Of a DNA stretch of 64,000 nt, positions 33,946 to 47,533 are shown piece after piece; position 1 is the first letter of the stretch, and each line of letters opens with the position of its first letter. Source of the DNA: Gnetum montanum (Eukaryota > Streptophyta > Gnetopsida > Gnetales > Gnetaceae); NCBI GenBank assembly GCA_015680685.1, contig MNCI01033329.1, positions 9,731-73,730 of the forward strand. Reading direction: 5' to 3'. The notes beneath the pieces were generated by a model. The model worked only from the letters and a program-made list of their open reading frames with translations. It ran no database searches and was not told the DNA's origin. A program made the position numbers and the translations under genes.

Positions 33946-35330
33946 ATAGCTTCTCTCATATAGTTAGCCTTAATGAGCTCTTGTAGCCCATAGACATCAT
34001 TTCTTGATAGTGTCTGCTCTCAACATATGACTAGTGATAGATCAAAATTTATCATACTAAAATGCCTTAACGTAGGGAAAGTAAGAAAAGGTAAAACTAT
34101 GGTAAAAGGTATTGGCTTAGCTAAAATTCATGATAATTTTCTTGAAGTTCATAATGTCTATTTTGTTAAAGGTATACATTATGATTTGTTAAGCTTAGGA
34201 TAGTTTTCAAGAGAAGATAATGATGTTTGTTTGACAAATGAGAAATATATATTAGAGAATAAAGAAAAGGATTTTAAAGCTTATGTTACTCAACTAGAAA
34301 ATAATTTATATTCTATAAATGAGAAGCCTCAATGTCTAACTCTTATTTTTGAGATAAGTAGTAGTATGTTATGGTACAAAAGACTACGACATTTAAGCTT
34401 AGAAAACATACAATTTCTTATCAAGGCTCAAAGCATTAAAGGCATTTGTCTAGAAGAGGTATGCTCTGCATGGAAACATTGTAAGCAAACTAGAGTGACC
34501 ATTAAGCTAGTGAATTTTCAATGTAAAGTTAATCTCGAATTACTACATATGGATGTTTGTGGACCTTTTGACATAGTTGGTTTTGATGGTAATTAATATT
34601 TCTATCTTATTCTTAATGATTATACTTGAATGTCATTGGCTAACATGTATTGAGAAAACTTCTAATGTATTTAAATGTTTTAAGACATTTAAGAGTATGA
34701 TTGAAACTGATACAAGGCATAAAATCAAAGCTATTAGGACTAACAATGGAGGTAAGTTTACCTAAAATAAATTTTATGAGCTATGTAAAGATTCAAATAT
34801 TAAGAGATAGTTGTCATAAGCTAGAACACTTAAGTAAAATGGTGTTATAGAGTAGAAAAATAGAACTATACTTGAGATGATTAGATTAATGATGAACAAG
34901 AAGAATGCACTAAAGCACCCATGGAATAAGACAATTAGAACAACTATGTATATCATCAATAGATGTTTAGTAAGAGCTAATAATGGTAACACTCCTTATC
35001 AAATATAGTATGATAAAGTGGCTAATGTTCAATATTTCAAAATGTTTGGTAGCAAGTTCTATCTTAAGAATCAAGATAATGTTCACAAGTTTGATGGCCA
35101 TTGTGAAGATGGTTTATTTATTGGATATTCTACCCATTCAAAAGCTTATTATTGCTTAAATTTAAAAAAATTAAAGATTATTAAAACACCTCATGTTAAG
35201 ATTGATGAATTATTTGAAGATGCTAAAAATGTAGCTAAGAAAGGTATGAATATAGATGAATAAGAAAATGATAATGGATCTTTGGAATTTGAACAAGCTA
35301 ATGAGGTAGAAATAGAATAAGAGATTATAC
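33946..35330 (+). pseudogene. pol: Protease remnant and integrase of copia element C (broken)
   Basis: 34231-34596 is open and holds the pre-integrase segment (WYKRLRHLSLENIQ ... CSAWKHCKQTR) and the start of the integrase core with MDVCGPF. The second catalytic motif reads T-N-N-G-G-K-F where relatives have T-D-N-G-G-E-F: both changes are G-to-A. 35018-35263 is the integrase C-terminal part (FKMFGSKFYLKNQDN, FIGYSTHSKAYYCLN). It would insert cDNA into the nuclear genome, but is broken by stops. Confidence 0.8.
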
Positions 35331-36990
35331 TTCATGATGGCTTAAGGAGAAGAAAGCATAACTTCAAATCCATGGAAGATATCCTTAGGACATCTCTTAG
35401 ACAAAGGATAAGAAGAAATAGAGTTGAAACCATGGATCATGGCTTATTAGTATGATGTCTTGGTTTCTCCATTTCTTCAACAATTAGGGAATATCTTGAG
35501 AGTGATGAATAGAAGAATGTCGTGGATGAAGAGATGAAAAAGATTATAAAGAACAATAGTTGGGTGCTTGTCCCATATCCCAAGGAAGCTAATGCCATTA
35601 GAGCTAAGTTGGCCTTTGAAAATAAGCTAAATGAGCATTATGAAGTAACTCAAAATAAGGCATGATTTATAGCAAAAGTATTTGATTAGATAGAGAGACT
35701 TGATTATCAAGATACATTTTCTCTAGTTGCAAGATTGGAATCTATTAGAATGCTCTTATCTTTTGTATCTTATCAAGGATTTAATCTCTACCAAATGGAT
35801 GTGAAATCAACATTTCTAAGTTGAGAAATAAAAGAGACAATGTATATAGAACAACCAAAAGGATTTATTGATAATGAAAATCCAAATCATGTGTATTGGC
35901 TACATGAAGCTTTACATTGCTTAAAACAAGCCCCTAGGATATGGTATGCTAAGCTTAAATCATATTTAGCTAAAAATGAATATTTAAAATTTTCTCTATA
36001 TTATACCCTTTACATTAAAAAGGATAATATAGGGTTTTTAGTTGCTTAGATTTACGTTGATGACATAATATTTGGAGGAACAAGCTTAAGTTTACGTAAA
36101 AATTTTGTTGAAGCTATGAAATGAAAGTTTGAAATATCTATGATAGGAGAGCTATCGCATTTTCTAGGCCTACATATTGAACAACTCAAGGATGGAACCT
36201 TCATTTCTCAAAAAAAGTATGTTCAATAGATCCTCAAGAATTTTGGCATGATAGTAGCTAAAAATTATGCAACTCATCTTAACACAAATGAATACCTTTG
36301 TAAGGATGAAAATGGAGAAAACATTGAAGCTACACTATATAGATCTATTGTAGAAAGCTTGCATTATGCTATAGAGAGTAGGCTAGATATAGATTTTGCA
36401 ATAGGCTTATTTCTATATATTTATTAGAACCAAAAGAATCATAATTGATTATAGCTAAAATAATTTTACGATATCTAAAAGGAACAACTAGTCATGGGTT
36501 ATGGTATCCAAAAAGCAGAATTTTTGAATTACAAGCATTTACAGATGTAGATTGGGTAGGAAATTGAGATGATTAGAAATCCACCAATGGAAATTATCAT
36601 TTTCTTGGTAATAGACTAGTATTATGGCTAAGAAAAAAGTAGAACTCTATAGCATCATCATCATCTAGAGATGAGTTTGTTGTAACCTCACACCTACAAA
36701 TAGATTCTTTGGGTGAGGGATGTATTAAATCTTTTTGATATAGCATTCTTTGACCCAATAATTAATCATTGTAATAATAATGTTGATATCTACCTCTAAA
36801 AGTCATTATTTTCATTGTAAAACCAAACATATTAAGATTAAATGTCATTTTCTCAAAGATCAAGTTGATTTTCAAATAGTAAAATTATCATATATTTCAT
36901 CCAAAGAATAGACAACATATATGTTTACAAAAGCTTTAAATAAAGAAGGATTTCTATACCTAAGAACATTATTGGATGTGGCTACTTTAT
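35331..36990 (+). pseudogene. pol: Reverse transcriptase and RNase H of copia element C (broken)
   Basis: RT phrases run from WVLVPYP near 35560 through LYQMDVKS, MYIEQPKGFID and CLKQAPRIWY (open at 35840-36049) to an intact catalytic loop Tyr-Val-Asp-Asp at 36053-36064, followed by IIFGGTS. RNase H follows near 36540 (TDVDWVGN, then KSTNGNYHFLGN). Stops are mostly TAG or TGA where TGG, CAG or CGA would fit, again C-to-T or G-to-A decay. Confidence 0.85.
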
Positions 36991-37826
36991 CTAGACATAC
37001 ATAAGCTTCTAAAATTCTTAGTACTAGTTTAGGGTTTTGTTATGAGCTAACAAGCTTTGTTCCAAGAGGGGTATGTATGTTTTGCTTTAATTTTCCTATT
37101 GTGTGATGTCTATCTTTGTCTTTTCCTATTACCTATTAGTTTATTATAGCTATATCTTTTGTCTATGTTTTGAGTTTGATTCGCTTAATGTTAGGGAGAG
37201 CTATCTTTTACCTTTTTTTGGTAGAAAGGGGGAGTATATGCTATTATTTTTTTATAATGATTTTTTAGAAAATTCTTGCCTTTGATATGTAATGTGAGTA
37301 GATGTGAGTGTTTGTGTTTGCATTCTATTGAATTTTGAGTTGTTGGATCTATATTCTATTGAAAATAGCGAAGATGATTTTTTTGCATTCTTAATGTATA
37401 GGCATGTAACATTTCTCAGCTTACTTTATGCTTGGTTGAGTTATTTCATCTATTTTAGCTATTTTAAGTTATAGTTTTCTCCTAACTACTTGACTAACTA
37501 TGAATTATTTATGATCACTTGGATGTGGTGTTTAATTAATAAATTACATTATAAGATTAATTGGTATGAGCTGTGTTATGGTGATTATTTGCTCATCTTT
37601 AACTAGCTATATGATTCTCTTGCTTAACTTTATGCTTGTTATTAAGAACTTGCTAAGTTCTCTGATTATAATTTGTATGTACAAGCTAAGTTGATTTGTA
37701 TGATGATTCTAAGTTTGAAACTACTTTTTAGGCTATTTCTATGTATTTGGCAATGGGTAATATTTGTCTCATTCAAAATTACTTTGTAAGCTTACCTAAT
37801 CTCAAAAAGCAAGAGATTGTTATATG
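36991..37826 (+). repeat. Noncoding 3' region of copia element C
   Basis: This matches the region behind pol in element H in blocks (ATAAGCTTCTAAAATTC, GATTAATTGGTATGAGC). It has two purine-rich runs, near 37065 (CCAAGAGGGG) and near 37226 (AGAAAGGGGGAG). Two short open frames (37103-37285 and 37741-37956) are hydrophobic by base composition and have no recognised domain. Confidence 0.5.
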
Positions 37827-40800
37827 TTTTGAGCTTGGTTGTAGGTTTGACATTACAGTGAAGCTTTTGTTTTGCACAAATTTGATCTTTCATCTTATAT
37901 TTTACTTCCTTGGTAGAATAGAATTGATTTGTAGAATTATTTTTCTATTGTACTAAGCTCATCTAGAATGACTCTACTAGCTTAGCATCATATGCACTTC
38001 AATAGTTTTTTTTTTTTCAATTAAGCTCAATTCTTGTTTTTTGCTTTACAAAGATAGTTCAATTAATTCTACCATGTTAGCTTCATTTTTATTGATGGAA
38101 TTTAGTGGGGCCAAGCTAAATAGTTTTAGAATATGTGCACAAAAGAATTTTAACCTACCTTAGCTTGTAAAACCAACTCATAGAAATATTTTTGTTTCTA
38201 AAAAGGGTTGAAAATAGGTTTAGCACATCAACCTAGAAAGAAAGTGCTAAATAGAACTAATTGTAGAACTATTTTTGGTTCTATGAAGGGCTCTAATTGG
38301 CTCTACACATCAACTTTTACAATAAGCTCTTATTTAGAATTAGCACTAGATACATATTCTAAAAAGGGTTGAAAAATAGCTCTACCACATCAGTATTTTG
38401 TTTTCCTTCTTCCACACACCCAAGCTTGATTGGAAATCTTGTCTCTTTTTAGTGAATCTGTAGAACCAATATTTGGTTTTACTATGCTCCCTACAACATC
38501 AATTTGTAGAACCAATTTTTAAAACTAGTTTATGGTTCTACAAAACTCTTCCAAAATAGCTCTGTAACGTCACCTACTTTACCACATGCATAACGAAGCT
38601 TATTTTTAGAAAAAATGGTAAAGCCATGAGAAATAAAAATCTTCACATTTTCTTTAAAAAGATCACTTCCATGTCAGCACCAGTGGAAGAAAACCTCATA
38701 GCAAAGAATATTGTTGTCACATTTCAACCATTAATGGAGTAGGGCTTAAGCTAGTTTAACTCAAGTAAGCAAATTGTATATGGCTCTTGATTCTAACATA
38801 AATCTATATAAGAAAGGAACTCTATTTCAAAAAACAAAAAGCTTAGGAAATAATTGTAGTCTTTTAGTTTTAAAATTTTAAAGTCAAGTTTTGGTATGAG
38901 CTATAGCATGAATAAAGCTTTAAAAAATTAAGCTCAAAAGTGAAGTTAAGAGTCAATGAATTAAAAGAGTGCATATAAGTACAAAAAAAATAAAAATAAA
39001 AGATTTTTAGGTTTTTGTGGCATAGTATAACTCATAGAACAAAAATAGAGCTTGAATTAGTAGTTTACTTCTTTACGCGATTCCTACAACTTGCAATTAG
39101 TTGCATGATAAAGCTATTTTCAAAGCTGCTAAAGCTATTTTAAATGGTGGGGTTGGATTTTTTTAACTTTTAGTAGGAGCAACAATTTTTCATCTAGATG
39201 AACGAAGAAATTACTATTCTCATTCTTTTCATCTTTCACATTAGTTGTTGGAGTAGATAAGTTTATAAAGAGTTTTAGTACAAATGTGCATACCACATAA
39301 ATGTTTGGATATAGTGGAAATTTTTATCTAGATGAAACATCTATATCAAGATAAACTTTGTGGATAAGTTAAGTAATGGTGGATCCAATAATAACACAAA
39401 AATAAGATCATAAGAAGAATTAAAGTTAGTAATTAGAAAGCGACAGGGGAGCATTTTTATTTAGATGGTGAAATCCTATCTAAAAGCTTCATTTGATATA
39501 TTAGATCCTAGACAACTAGAGCATTGATCTTCAACCACAATGGAAAAGGAAAATGTTGTTCACTTTCTTCTCATTGGTCATGTCAACTCATAAAGGAAGC
39601 TAATGGAGCTAAAAATATGGCTCTAAGCTTTGTAGGATTTAAGCACTAAGGAAAAATCAATTCTACCATGTTAGCTTCTACATCACAATTCAAGGAAAGA
39701 GTCCAAAATAAGATATTGTTTGTAGAGTTAAAAAATGATTCCACAAGAAAAGCCCTTTTAGTTCTACCACAAGAGCTTCATTTTATGGAAAAAGACCTAT
39801 ATAGAATAAAAGTATCTTTGTAAAAATATTCTTACCATTTTAGCTCATGGAAGAGGTTTATAGAGCTTAAAAATGATTCTATGAAGAAGATCTAAAAGCC
39901 ACATCATCATGAAAACTTTAGGAAATAGCATTCTTTGTAGAGCTCTAATTCAATTCTATGTAGAATGGATCTAGACAACCAAACTTGACTCTACAAATAA
40001 AGAAGTATGTTTTAAGGCACTACCAAGTTTTCTTTGAGGGAAAGAGTGGTGTTCATAGAGCCCAAAATTCATCCTTACAAAACAAGCTCTTTTTAGTTCT
40101 ACCACGTTAACGCTAGAGGAAGGATGTTACTTGTAGAGCTAAAATTTGGCTCTATAAAGTAGCTACAAAAAAAGATATACCATGTTAGTATTTGAAAAAT
40201 CAACTTCATCTAGATGGAAATACATGTATGATTGAAAAGTAATTCTATGAAGAAGCTCTACAAGCCATATCAATTGAACGGATCTATCTTGCCACATCAA
40301 ATTCTTTGTAGAATGTAGTTATAAAACCAAAAATCAGTTCTATAATGAGATCACCTTTCCATTCTATGAGCCACATTAGCACAACTCAACTTATGATGTC
40401 AAACCATAATCTAGATGAAGATTTACAAGATTGAGATGAATGAAAAACTTCATCTTCCACTTTGCATCTGCAACATCAGCTCATAGAGCTAGTTTATAAA
40501 GCCAAAATTTAATTCTATGAAGGATCTTGAAATTGGTTCTACTATGTTAGCATTTTTGTAGCTACCAGTTCATAGAACCAAAGAAAAAAAATCTACAAAA
40601 TGGCTCTATCACATCAACCTATCCTTTTAAAGAATAGGATTGCAAAACCAAAATTTGGCCTTACAAGCAAGCTCATTTTTTATTCTACAATATTAACTCA
40701 TAGAAGAGGTTTGTAGCATTGAAATTGGTTGTACAAACAAGCTCTACCATGTTAGCATGTGGAGGAAGCTCATAAAACCAAAAAATGTCTCTACAAGATA

Positions 40801-41600
40801 GTTCTACCACATCAGCCCATCAAGCTAGTTTGTGAAGCTACAATTCAACTTTACAAACAAGCTCATTCTTGGCTCTATCATGTCAACTCATGAAAAATAT
40901 TTGTAAAGCTTAAATTTGGTTCTATAAAGAATCTCTACAACATAAGCTCCCAAGTTATCTTAGGTTCATAAAACCAAAATCTAGTTCTCTGAAGAAGCTC
41001 TACAAGCCATTTCATCATTTTCCTACATCAACTCGTAAAGGAGATTTATAGAATGGATCTAAGAAATAGCTCTATCACATCAGCTTCGTTAGCTTATAGA
41101 GGAAGTTTATAGAGCTTAAAAATAGTTTTACAAAGAAGCTCTACCATGTTAGTTTTGCACCATGTTAGCTCATAGAGAAGATTTGTAGAGCATAGAAATG
41201 ATTCTAGAGAAGAGCTCTATTATGTTAGCATATGCCATGTTAGCTTATTCCTAGAGCTAGTTCATAGAATCAAATTTCTATTCTACAAGCATGCTTTACC
41301 ACATTGGAATCTTAACACATCAACTATAGAACAAGTTCATACAATGAAAATCTAGCTTCACAACAAGCACATTTTTAGCCCTACCATGTGAGGAACTTTG
41401 AAGAGAAATATATTACTAGTTTGTATAGTTAGAAATTGACTATACACAAGGGTAGAACATAGTACTATAAACCACATCATAGCTCATCTTGGACCCACAA
41501 AAGGTTACTTTTCACACACATGCACATTTTGTGTTTAAATTTGGCTCAATTAGGGGTGAGACATAACACGTAGAACAGAATACTAGCCCTACGAAGAAGC
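37827..41600 (+). repeat. Repeat-rich LTR-like tail of copia element C
   Basis: About 3.8 kb without coding potential. It is built from imperfect copies of a phrase family that includes CTCTACCATGTTAGC, CTACCACATCAGC, GGTTCTACAA and TCTAGATGAA. The same phrases, reversed, are in the LTR-like region of element H (7036-8998). The start matches the sequence right behind the polypurine tract of H. The 3' border of the LTR could not be found. Confidence 0.5.
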
Positions 41601-42204
41601 CCTAAAATCATTTATCCATGTCAACTCTTCAATATAAAAAAATCAAAATAGCTCCATGGAAAGATGTAAGAAAGAGCTCTATGGTTGAAATTAGCATGAA
41701 GAAAACAAAGGCTATGCAAAAGCAAAGGCTATATCAACAAATAGAGCTAGAAACAAAAATAGAGATAAGGATAGTATGGAACTGCCATCGAAGCTTAGAG
41801 TAGGAAGCATGAAGCTGCCATTGGAGTGCAAAGCCACCATATAGAAAAAAAAGCTATATATATGCAAAAAAGTTATAGAGGGGTTAGAATTATTGATTTA
41901 GATAAGAGCTAATATAAAGTCATTACTCTAGTATGAATAGGTTCATTTAAATTTTCTCATAATAATTACTAGGATTACGGCTAAAATCACTTAGGAACAA
42001 GCTTAGATTTAAACCAACGTAGGAGTTGTTCTAACAAAAATAATGAACTTCATAACTAAATCAGTTGTAGGAAAAAATATCTTTGAAATAAGCCTTAAAC
42101 AAACTTAATGACTCTGAACTAAATCATAATGAATCAAGCTAATAAAAAGCTCTCTTAACTCATGAGAGTTACAAGTTAAGGGGTTGTAAATTCAAGGAAT
42201 TGGG
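41601..42204. other. AT-rich stretch, nothing recognised
   Basis: A 61-codon plus frame (41618-41803) is Lys-rich with no motif. No repeats shared with the rest of the window were noticed. Confidence 0.4.
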
Positions 42205-43125
42205 GGAATGTATTAATAAAATAGTTATCTAATGCTCTACAAGTACATGAAAAGGACATGAGACAACTATAGCTTTTGATTTTTGTAATGGCTATAACTT
42301 TGAGAGGTTGCTATATAAAGCCTAGAATAGATTTGTTAAAGGCATGAAGGCTAGGAAGAGAATATTCAAAAGGCTAGGAGTAATTTCTTATACAATGAAA
42401 TTCATAATTTAGATTTGATTTAGGTAATTGACTTCTATCTTGTGAGTTAATTCTTATTTTCCTACTTCATCATAGTTGCTTAGCTAGTGGTGAAGATTAT
42501 ATTTTGCCTAGCATCTCATTATTGGAATTGTTTAAAATCACTTGAATAGCTCTATTATTAGCAATATTTGGTATTTGTCAAGTAGTTTGAAACAACTTTA
42601 GTTTTCAAAATATTTGTTTTTGTTGATAATAGTCCACTTCAAATTGCTTGTTTAAGCCAAAGGGTTTAATAATTTTAGGTATTATTGACTGATTCGAAAT
42701 AGCTTTGGTTTACAAAGTGTTTACTCATGTCAGTAGTACCTCATTTCAATGCTTAAGATTCTATGAAATTCTACTATTTTACTCTTCACAATCCATTGAA
42801 TCTTGCTCTGTTTCTAGTTATCTTATGGAATTTTCATTCTAGGGAAGATTGGTAATAGATTTTGTGGAATTGCACTAAAGCATTAGATGAAAGATTAGTT
42901 GTCACAAGTAATGTATAATATGGATTTCATAGAATTAGTAGCTTTGATATCGTAAGAAATTTTATTTCACTTACAAAATAGAGTAAAGATGGCTAAATAT
43001 TTTTATAAAAGTGTTTCTATCTATTTAACTATCAATACAAAATATTGTGAAATTAATACTAAATGATAGCTTAAAACACATAGTTTTCTCTATAATCATT
43101 AAGTTTATTTGGAGGTATTTGGGCC
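42205..43125 (+). repeat. Possible 5' LTR of gypsy element D
   Basis: A purine run GGGGGAA is followed by TGTATTAATAAAATAG. A TATA box with good context (GCTATATAAAGCC) lies at 42310-42322. At 43126-43142 the phrase TTGATGTTTCCAGGGAC resembles a decayed tRNA-Asp primer site. The gag of element D follows. No second copy of this LTR is in the window, so the call rests on position and signals only. Confidence 0.3.
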
Positions 43126-43559
43126 TTGATGTTTCCAGGGACTAGTAAACACCTAAACACAAGTATGAAAGATTTTCATCATGAGCAAGAGAAAAACAAT
43201 ATTGCAAACTAGAGCTTTTACCCACTATTAGTTCCTTATAGTCAAGAAATGATTAACAAAGCATTGTAATTCAAAGTAGGTACCAACACTACTTTTTGAC
43301 ACTAGAAGGAGGAAAAGAGTTATCTAGTTACTTAGTTCATGAGTGAATAACTTTGTAAATATGAAGAACTTAAAAATCTTGTAGAGTACTTTGATTATAA
43401 GATTGATCATTTAGGAAGATAAGGAAAAGATTTTTGAAACATGGATAATTAGTATAATAAAAACTAGAGGGTTTAGAAAGTCACCTCTTCCATCTAGGTT
43501 ACCATTCTTAAAGATTAGACAAATAAATTCTAGGAATTCAACAACAAGAAGGAATCCCA

Positions 43560-44690
43560 ACATGGTAAATCTACCACTAGTAAATCCTTAGCAACGAGCC
43601 ATACCACAAAGATTTCTAAATATCCTGAAGGTAGTTTACAAATACTTACTTGAGTCTTATATTTCTAGAAAAACTTATATAGCTAAAGAATGTTTTTCAT
43701 TTGTTTGAGTTATCTTTAGCACATACAAATGTCCAACATGGAGACCAATCTTGCAAGCTATTTGTAGCAAACTTAAGAGATATGGCTTAAATTTGGTATT
43801 CTAATTTATCAAATAATTGCATTACCAACTAGAATAATTTGAAAATTCCATTCTTAGCTAAATTTGATAATCAAATTAACTAATAAAAACTATATTATTG
43901 GTTAGTCCAAGCCAAACGAGGGCCTAAAGAATTAGTTAGGAAATTTAACATTAAATTTCAGCAAATTCATGGGTTATTCCAAAGGTAATATAAACCCTCC
44001 AATGAAGTGCTTAGGGATACAAACTTAAAATATATTAATCCAAGCATTTCCATCTGGCTAAGAAGAACTCCAAATTTAGTGATTCTAAATAATTTCTTTA
44101 ATGAGGCTATCCAATTAGGAAAAAAATTAAACTTCGCTCAAGCACCAAAAGCTAAATATAGAAAATTTATCTTTGTATAAGGAATTATCCTCTACTATTA
44201 AAAAAGATGAAGATTAGGTAAAATGAAGATTCCAAAAAAAGAAAGCTAATGAAGGAATTATTCAACAAGGTAGTAAAGTTAGAAAAATAAATGGCTAGAG
44301 TTAAGATAAAAGAAGAAAAGAAGCAAAGGAAACATAGACATTAAGATACTAAATTTGTGAATTCTGAGGATGAAGGAAATGCAACTATTTCTAATTTTTT
44401 CTACATTGAATTTGATAATGAGTTATCTGGTATTCATTATGAATGAGGGAATATAATAACAATGATGGATCTAGATACAACCTAAGGTCAAAAGAGAAAT
44501 TAACTGCCTCTAGGCCTCCAAATGTCATTTCTAATTCTCCACCAAAAAAAAGACTTTCAAATCAAATGAGAAAGAAAATAGAAAAGAAAAGATCATGTAA
44601 ATAAACCAAAATTCCCAAAATCAGTCATCTAATAAATGGTTTAGGAAATCAAGCTTTTATTGCAATGGAGAGTATGACTTAATAGAGGAT
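43560..44690 (+). pseudogene. gag: Gag of gypsy element D (broken)
   Basis: The translation is in pieces, but shows a Gag-like body near 43.7-44.1 kb, a Lys/Glu-rich stretch near 44.2-44.4 kb and a knuckle-like remnant near 44.65 kb. It lies directly ahead of a protease and RT in the expected order. Many stops; the assignment depends on its place. Confidence 0.5.
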
Positions 44691-45180
44691 CTAAAACATG
44701 TGAAATTAAACGTTAGTATATATCAAAAAATGAAAATTTTAAAGCTGTTCAAGATAAAGAGAAAGGTTGGAAAATCTAAACCAATTTATGTTTGTAATGA
44801 AGATAAAGCAATAAAATCTAAATATCCTTGTACTCTAGACAAGGAAGCTCCTCTATTTTTACTTATAATGAAGTTGAATGATCAATATCTATACAACTAT
44901 TTTGTTGATTTAAGAGCTACTTGAACTATTATACCATTATCCATCTACAAGCAATTAGGATTATTACCTGAATAGTCTAATAGAAGATTGTCCAAGTAGA
45001 TAAGAGTAGAGTAAAATCATAGGAAAATTATTCAATTCCCTACTTCGAATTACTTTAAAATCTCATATTAAAATTAGAATAACCATCCAAGTAGCCAATA
45101 TCTCAAATTCATACAGTCTCTTACTAAGTCGAATTTCGAGTAAAAGGTTTTTTGGATATATACCAACAAATTATTCACAC
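44691..45180 (+). pseudogene. Aspartic protease of gypsy element D (broken)
   Basis: In the open block 44700-44924 the active-site loop reads Asp-Leu-Arg-Ala-Thr (YFVDLRAT), to be compared with D-S-G-A-T; the catalytic Asp is kept but the loop is altered. It is followed by IPLSIYKQLGLLPE in a separate frame. The polyprotein would have been cut by this enzyme. Confidence 0.6.
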
Positions 45181-46572
45181 ATGTGGTTACCCTAGAAGGA
45201 AGAGCCCTTAATGGTTATGAACATTCCTTTAGATAAAAAGAACAAAGTCATTGAGACCAATATAAGATAATTCTCATTACAAAGTGAAACATCTTACTTA
45301 TAGAAAATGCCCTTTCAATTGTTGAATGCTAGGGACTCTTTCCAAAGACTTATGGATATGGATTTTAAAGGATTATTAGGAAATCTTGTTGTAATTTATC
45401 TAGATGACATCACTATTTACCCAAAGAAAAATAAAAGATAATATTAGTCATCTTCAACAAATTTTCAATAGATGTCAAGATTATGGCATTTCTTTGAATC
45501 TTATGAAGAGCATTTTTGGAGTAAAGTCTAGAAGCTTATTAGGACATATAATTTATTAGAAAGGTATAGTAATAGATAATTCAAGAATCAAATCTATTCA
45601 AAATATTGAGCATCTAATGAACAAAAAGTCACTTAGATCTTTGTTTGGAAAAATAAATTTCAATAAGAAATTTACATGAGGATTTACTGAGATCACTAAA
45701 TCTTTAATGTACATGCTCAAAAGGATGTGCAAGTTAGAAAGACGCCAAAATCGAAGAAAGAATTAGTTGAAATTAAAAATGCTATTCATTAGGCCCCATG
45801 CATAGTTAAACAAAAATTAAAAGAGGGTTTTTGGCTGTATGCTTTTGCTTCTAGTGATTCGATCATTGCAATTTTAACCTAGAAAAAGAATGGTTAGGAT
45901 GAGGTAATAGAATTATTTGGTTAATAGCTTAAAGGTTATGAATTAAACTACTCATATTTGGAAAATAGGCATAATTTGTGGTTAAGCATTGATGCATTTT
46001 AAATATTATTTTGAAAGAACTTTAATCCATGTTATGATAATGGATCTTGCTATTAAATAATTCTTAGCTCAACATGAGATTAGGTTAAAATGAAAAATTA
46101 GATCGCTAAGCTTTAAAGACTTAAATTATTCTTAGAATTATGCAAAATACTTAAAGGAATGAGATTAGAGAAATTAATGGCTAAAGAAGCTAAAATGTTT
46201 ATATTAAATCCTAATATTGGAAATTAGTATGAAGAAATTCTAGAATATTTTACTTCAAAAAAAGTCCAAGATAATTTGACTATAAGTCAAAGAAAATTTT
46301 TTCTTAAAAGGAAAAATAAGTTTTTGGTGAAAGATGGGACTTTATATAGGAAATATTTTAGAGGATTTCTATTAGAGTATGTTGGGAATGATCAAATTGA
46401 GCTTGTATTGGACTAGTTTCATGATCATGCAAACTTTTTTTATGATTCATTGAAATTCACTCTACAACACATATTATGTTATGGATTTTATTGGCCAAAC
46501 ATGTATCAATATAAAAGTTTGAAGATTCAATGTTTTTACAAATATCAAATTCATGGGCCAAAATTCAAGAAA
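45181..46572 (+). pseudogene. pol: RT, RNase H and start of integrase of gypsy element D (broken)
   Basis: The RT catalytic loop is an intact Tyr-Leu-Asp-Asp at 45397-45408. After it come HLQQIFNRCQDYGISLN and KSIFGVKSRSLLGHI, a typical gypsy thumb. RNase H phrases lie near 45.83-45.97 kb (WLYAFASSDS, then LENRHNLW). The zinc-binding start of integrase with its two His and Cys ligands is at 46.41-46.56 kb. The frame is then cut at 46572 by element E and resumes at 51291. Confidence 0.75.
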
Positions 46573-46577
46573 GCTAG
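46573..46577. repeat. Target-site duplication GCTAG, left of element E
   Basis: Identical to 51286-51290 on the other side of the element. The two mark the precise insertion point within the integrase of element D. Confidence 0.9.
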
Positions 46578-47298
46578 TGATGAGGAGCTTCCATTGATTC
46601 CATAATCCAAGCTCTCTCAAAGTCACAAATCAAAAATTTGAACAAGTAAAGAAAAATAAAAGCTTTGTTCTATCTCAAATTGAGAAATTCCATATGAGGG
46701 GAAGCACAATTCTCAAGGACAAGCAAGAGATTCAATCCAACTCTCACACACTTAATTAAAGCAATCACACACACAAAGATGATCATCAAGGCACCTTGCT
46801 AAAATTTTGCCTCTCCTTCTGCTCTTCTCTTAACTCCCTACTCTCTCTCTTTCTCTCTCTAGACTCTCTTAATCAAATTGAAGGAAAAATAAGTCTATTT
46901 CTACCTTTTTCCCCTTGTCTCTTCATCTTTCCTCCAATTTGTTAGTAAATTTAATGTCTATTAAAATCTACATGAGACCTCTATGAAAAAGTAGATACCT
47001 ATCCTCAATGTAGAGGATATCAAAGTAGACATCTTGAGAAAGATGTCTTGGCTAAGATAGCTAATATGTAGTTGGGATGCCTCACTTGCAGTTGGGACTT
47101 ATTGCTAGCAAGGCCAAAATACAAACATGATTTGTTTAAGGCTTGGAAGTTTGAACAACTCCAAACAAGTCCCCATAGCCCTTGAAACATCATAAAGTTA
47201 CCAAAATAGTTCCAAAATACTTTCAAATGTGCCAAAACTCTAGGAAAAGATCGCATCAATGAAGATGTGTTACTTTGGCCTATTTGATGTCTACATTA
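46578..47298 (-). repeat. 3' LTR of element E
   Basis: A 721-bp LTR matching 50530-51285. It starts TGATGAGGAGC on the plus strand and ends in CATTA, a one-base change of CATCA. It includes a CT-rich stretch near 46.84 kb. Confidence 0.9.
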
Positions 47299-47316
47299 GC
47301 ATCCTCCTCCTTCAAA
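47299..47316 (-). promoter_or_regulatory. Polypurine tract of element E
   Basis: On the minus strand this reads TTGAAGGAGGAGGATG directly before the 3' LTR, a proper plus-strand primer. Confidence 0.8.
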
Positions 47317-47508
47317 AGACTCTTGATTCCCATACAAGATGCCTTTACACATGGGATAGCTATTGCCACCTTACATAGGCCACAATTTAAACACCAACCA
47401 AATCATGACATACATGGACTGGGTAGATCTCACAACATTTTATCTCTACCATTTCACCTCATTTCACAAACACATATAAACAAACAACATAATGCATGAG
47501 ATACATAA

Positions 47509-47533
47509 ACACACACACACACACACACACACA
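47509..47533. repeat. (AC)n microsatellite in element E
   Basis: About 12 uninterrupted AC units in the noncoding 3' part of the element. Confidence 0.9.

Noticed and set aside
42310-42322. TATA-like signal as the promoter of a host gene
   Set aside because: No gene-like frame follows; the gag of element D comes next, so it was treated as part of a possible LTR.
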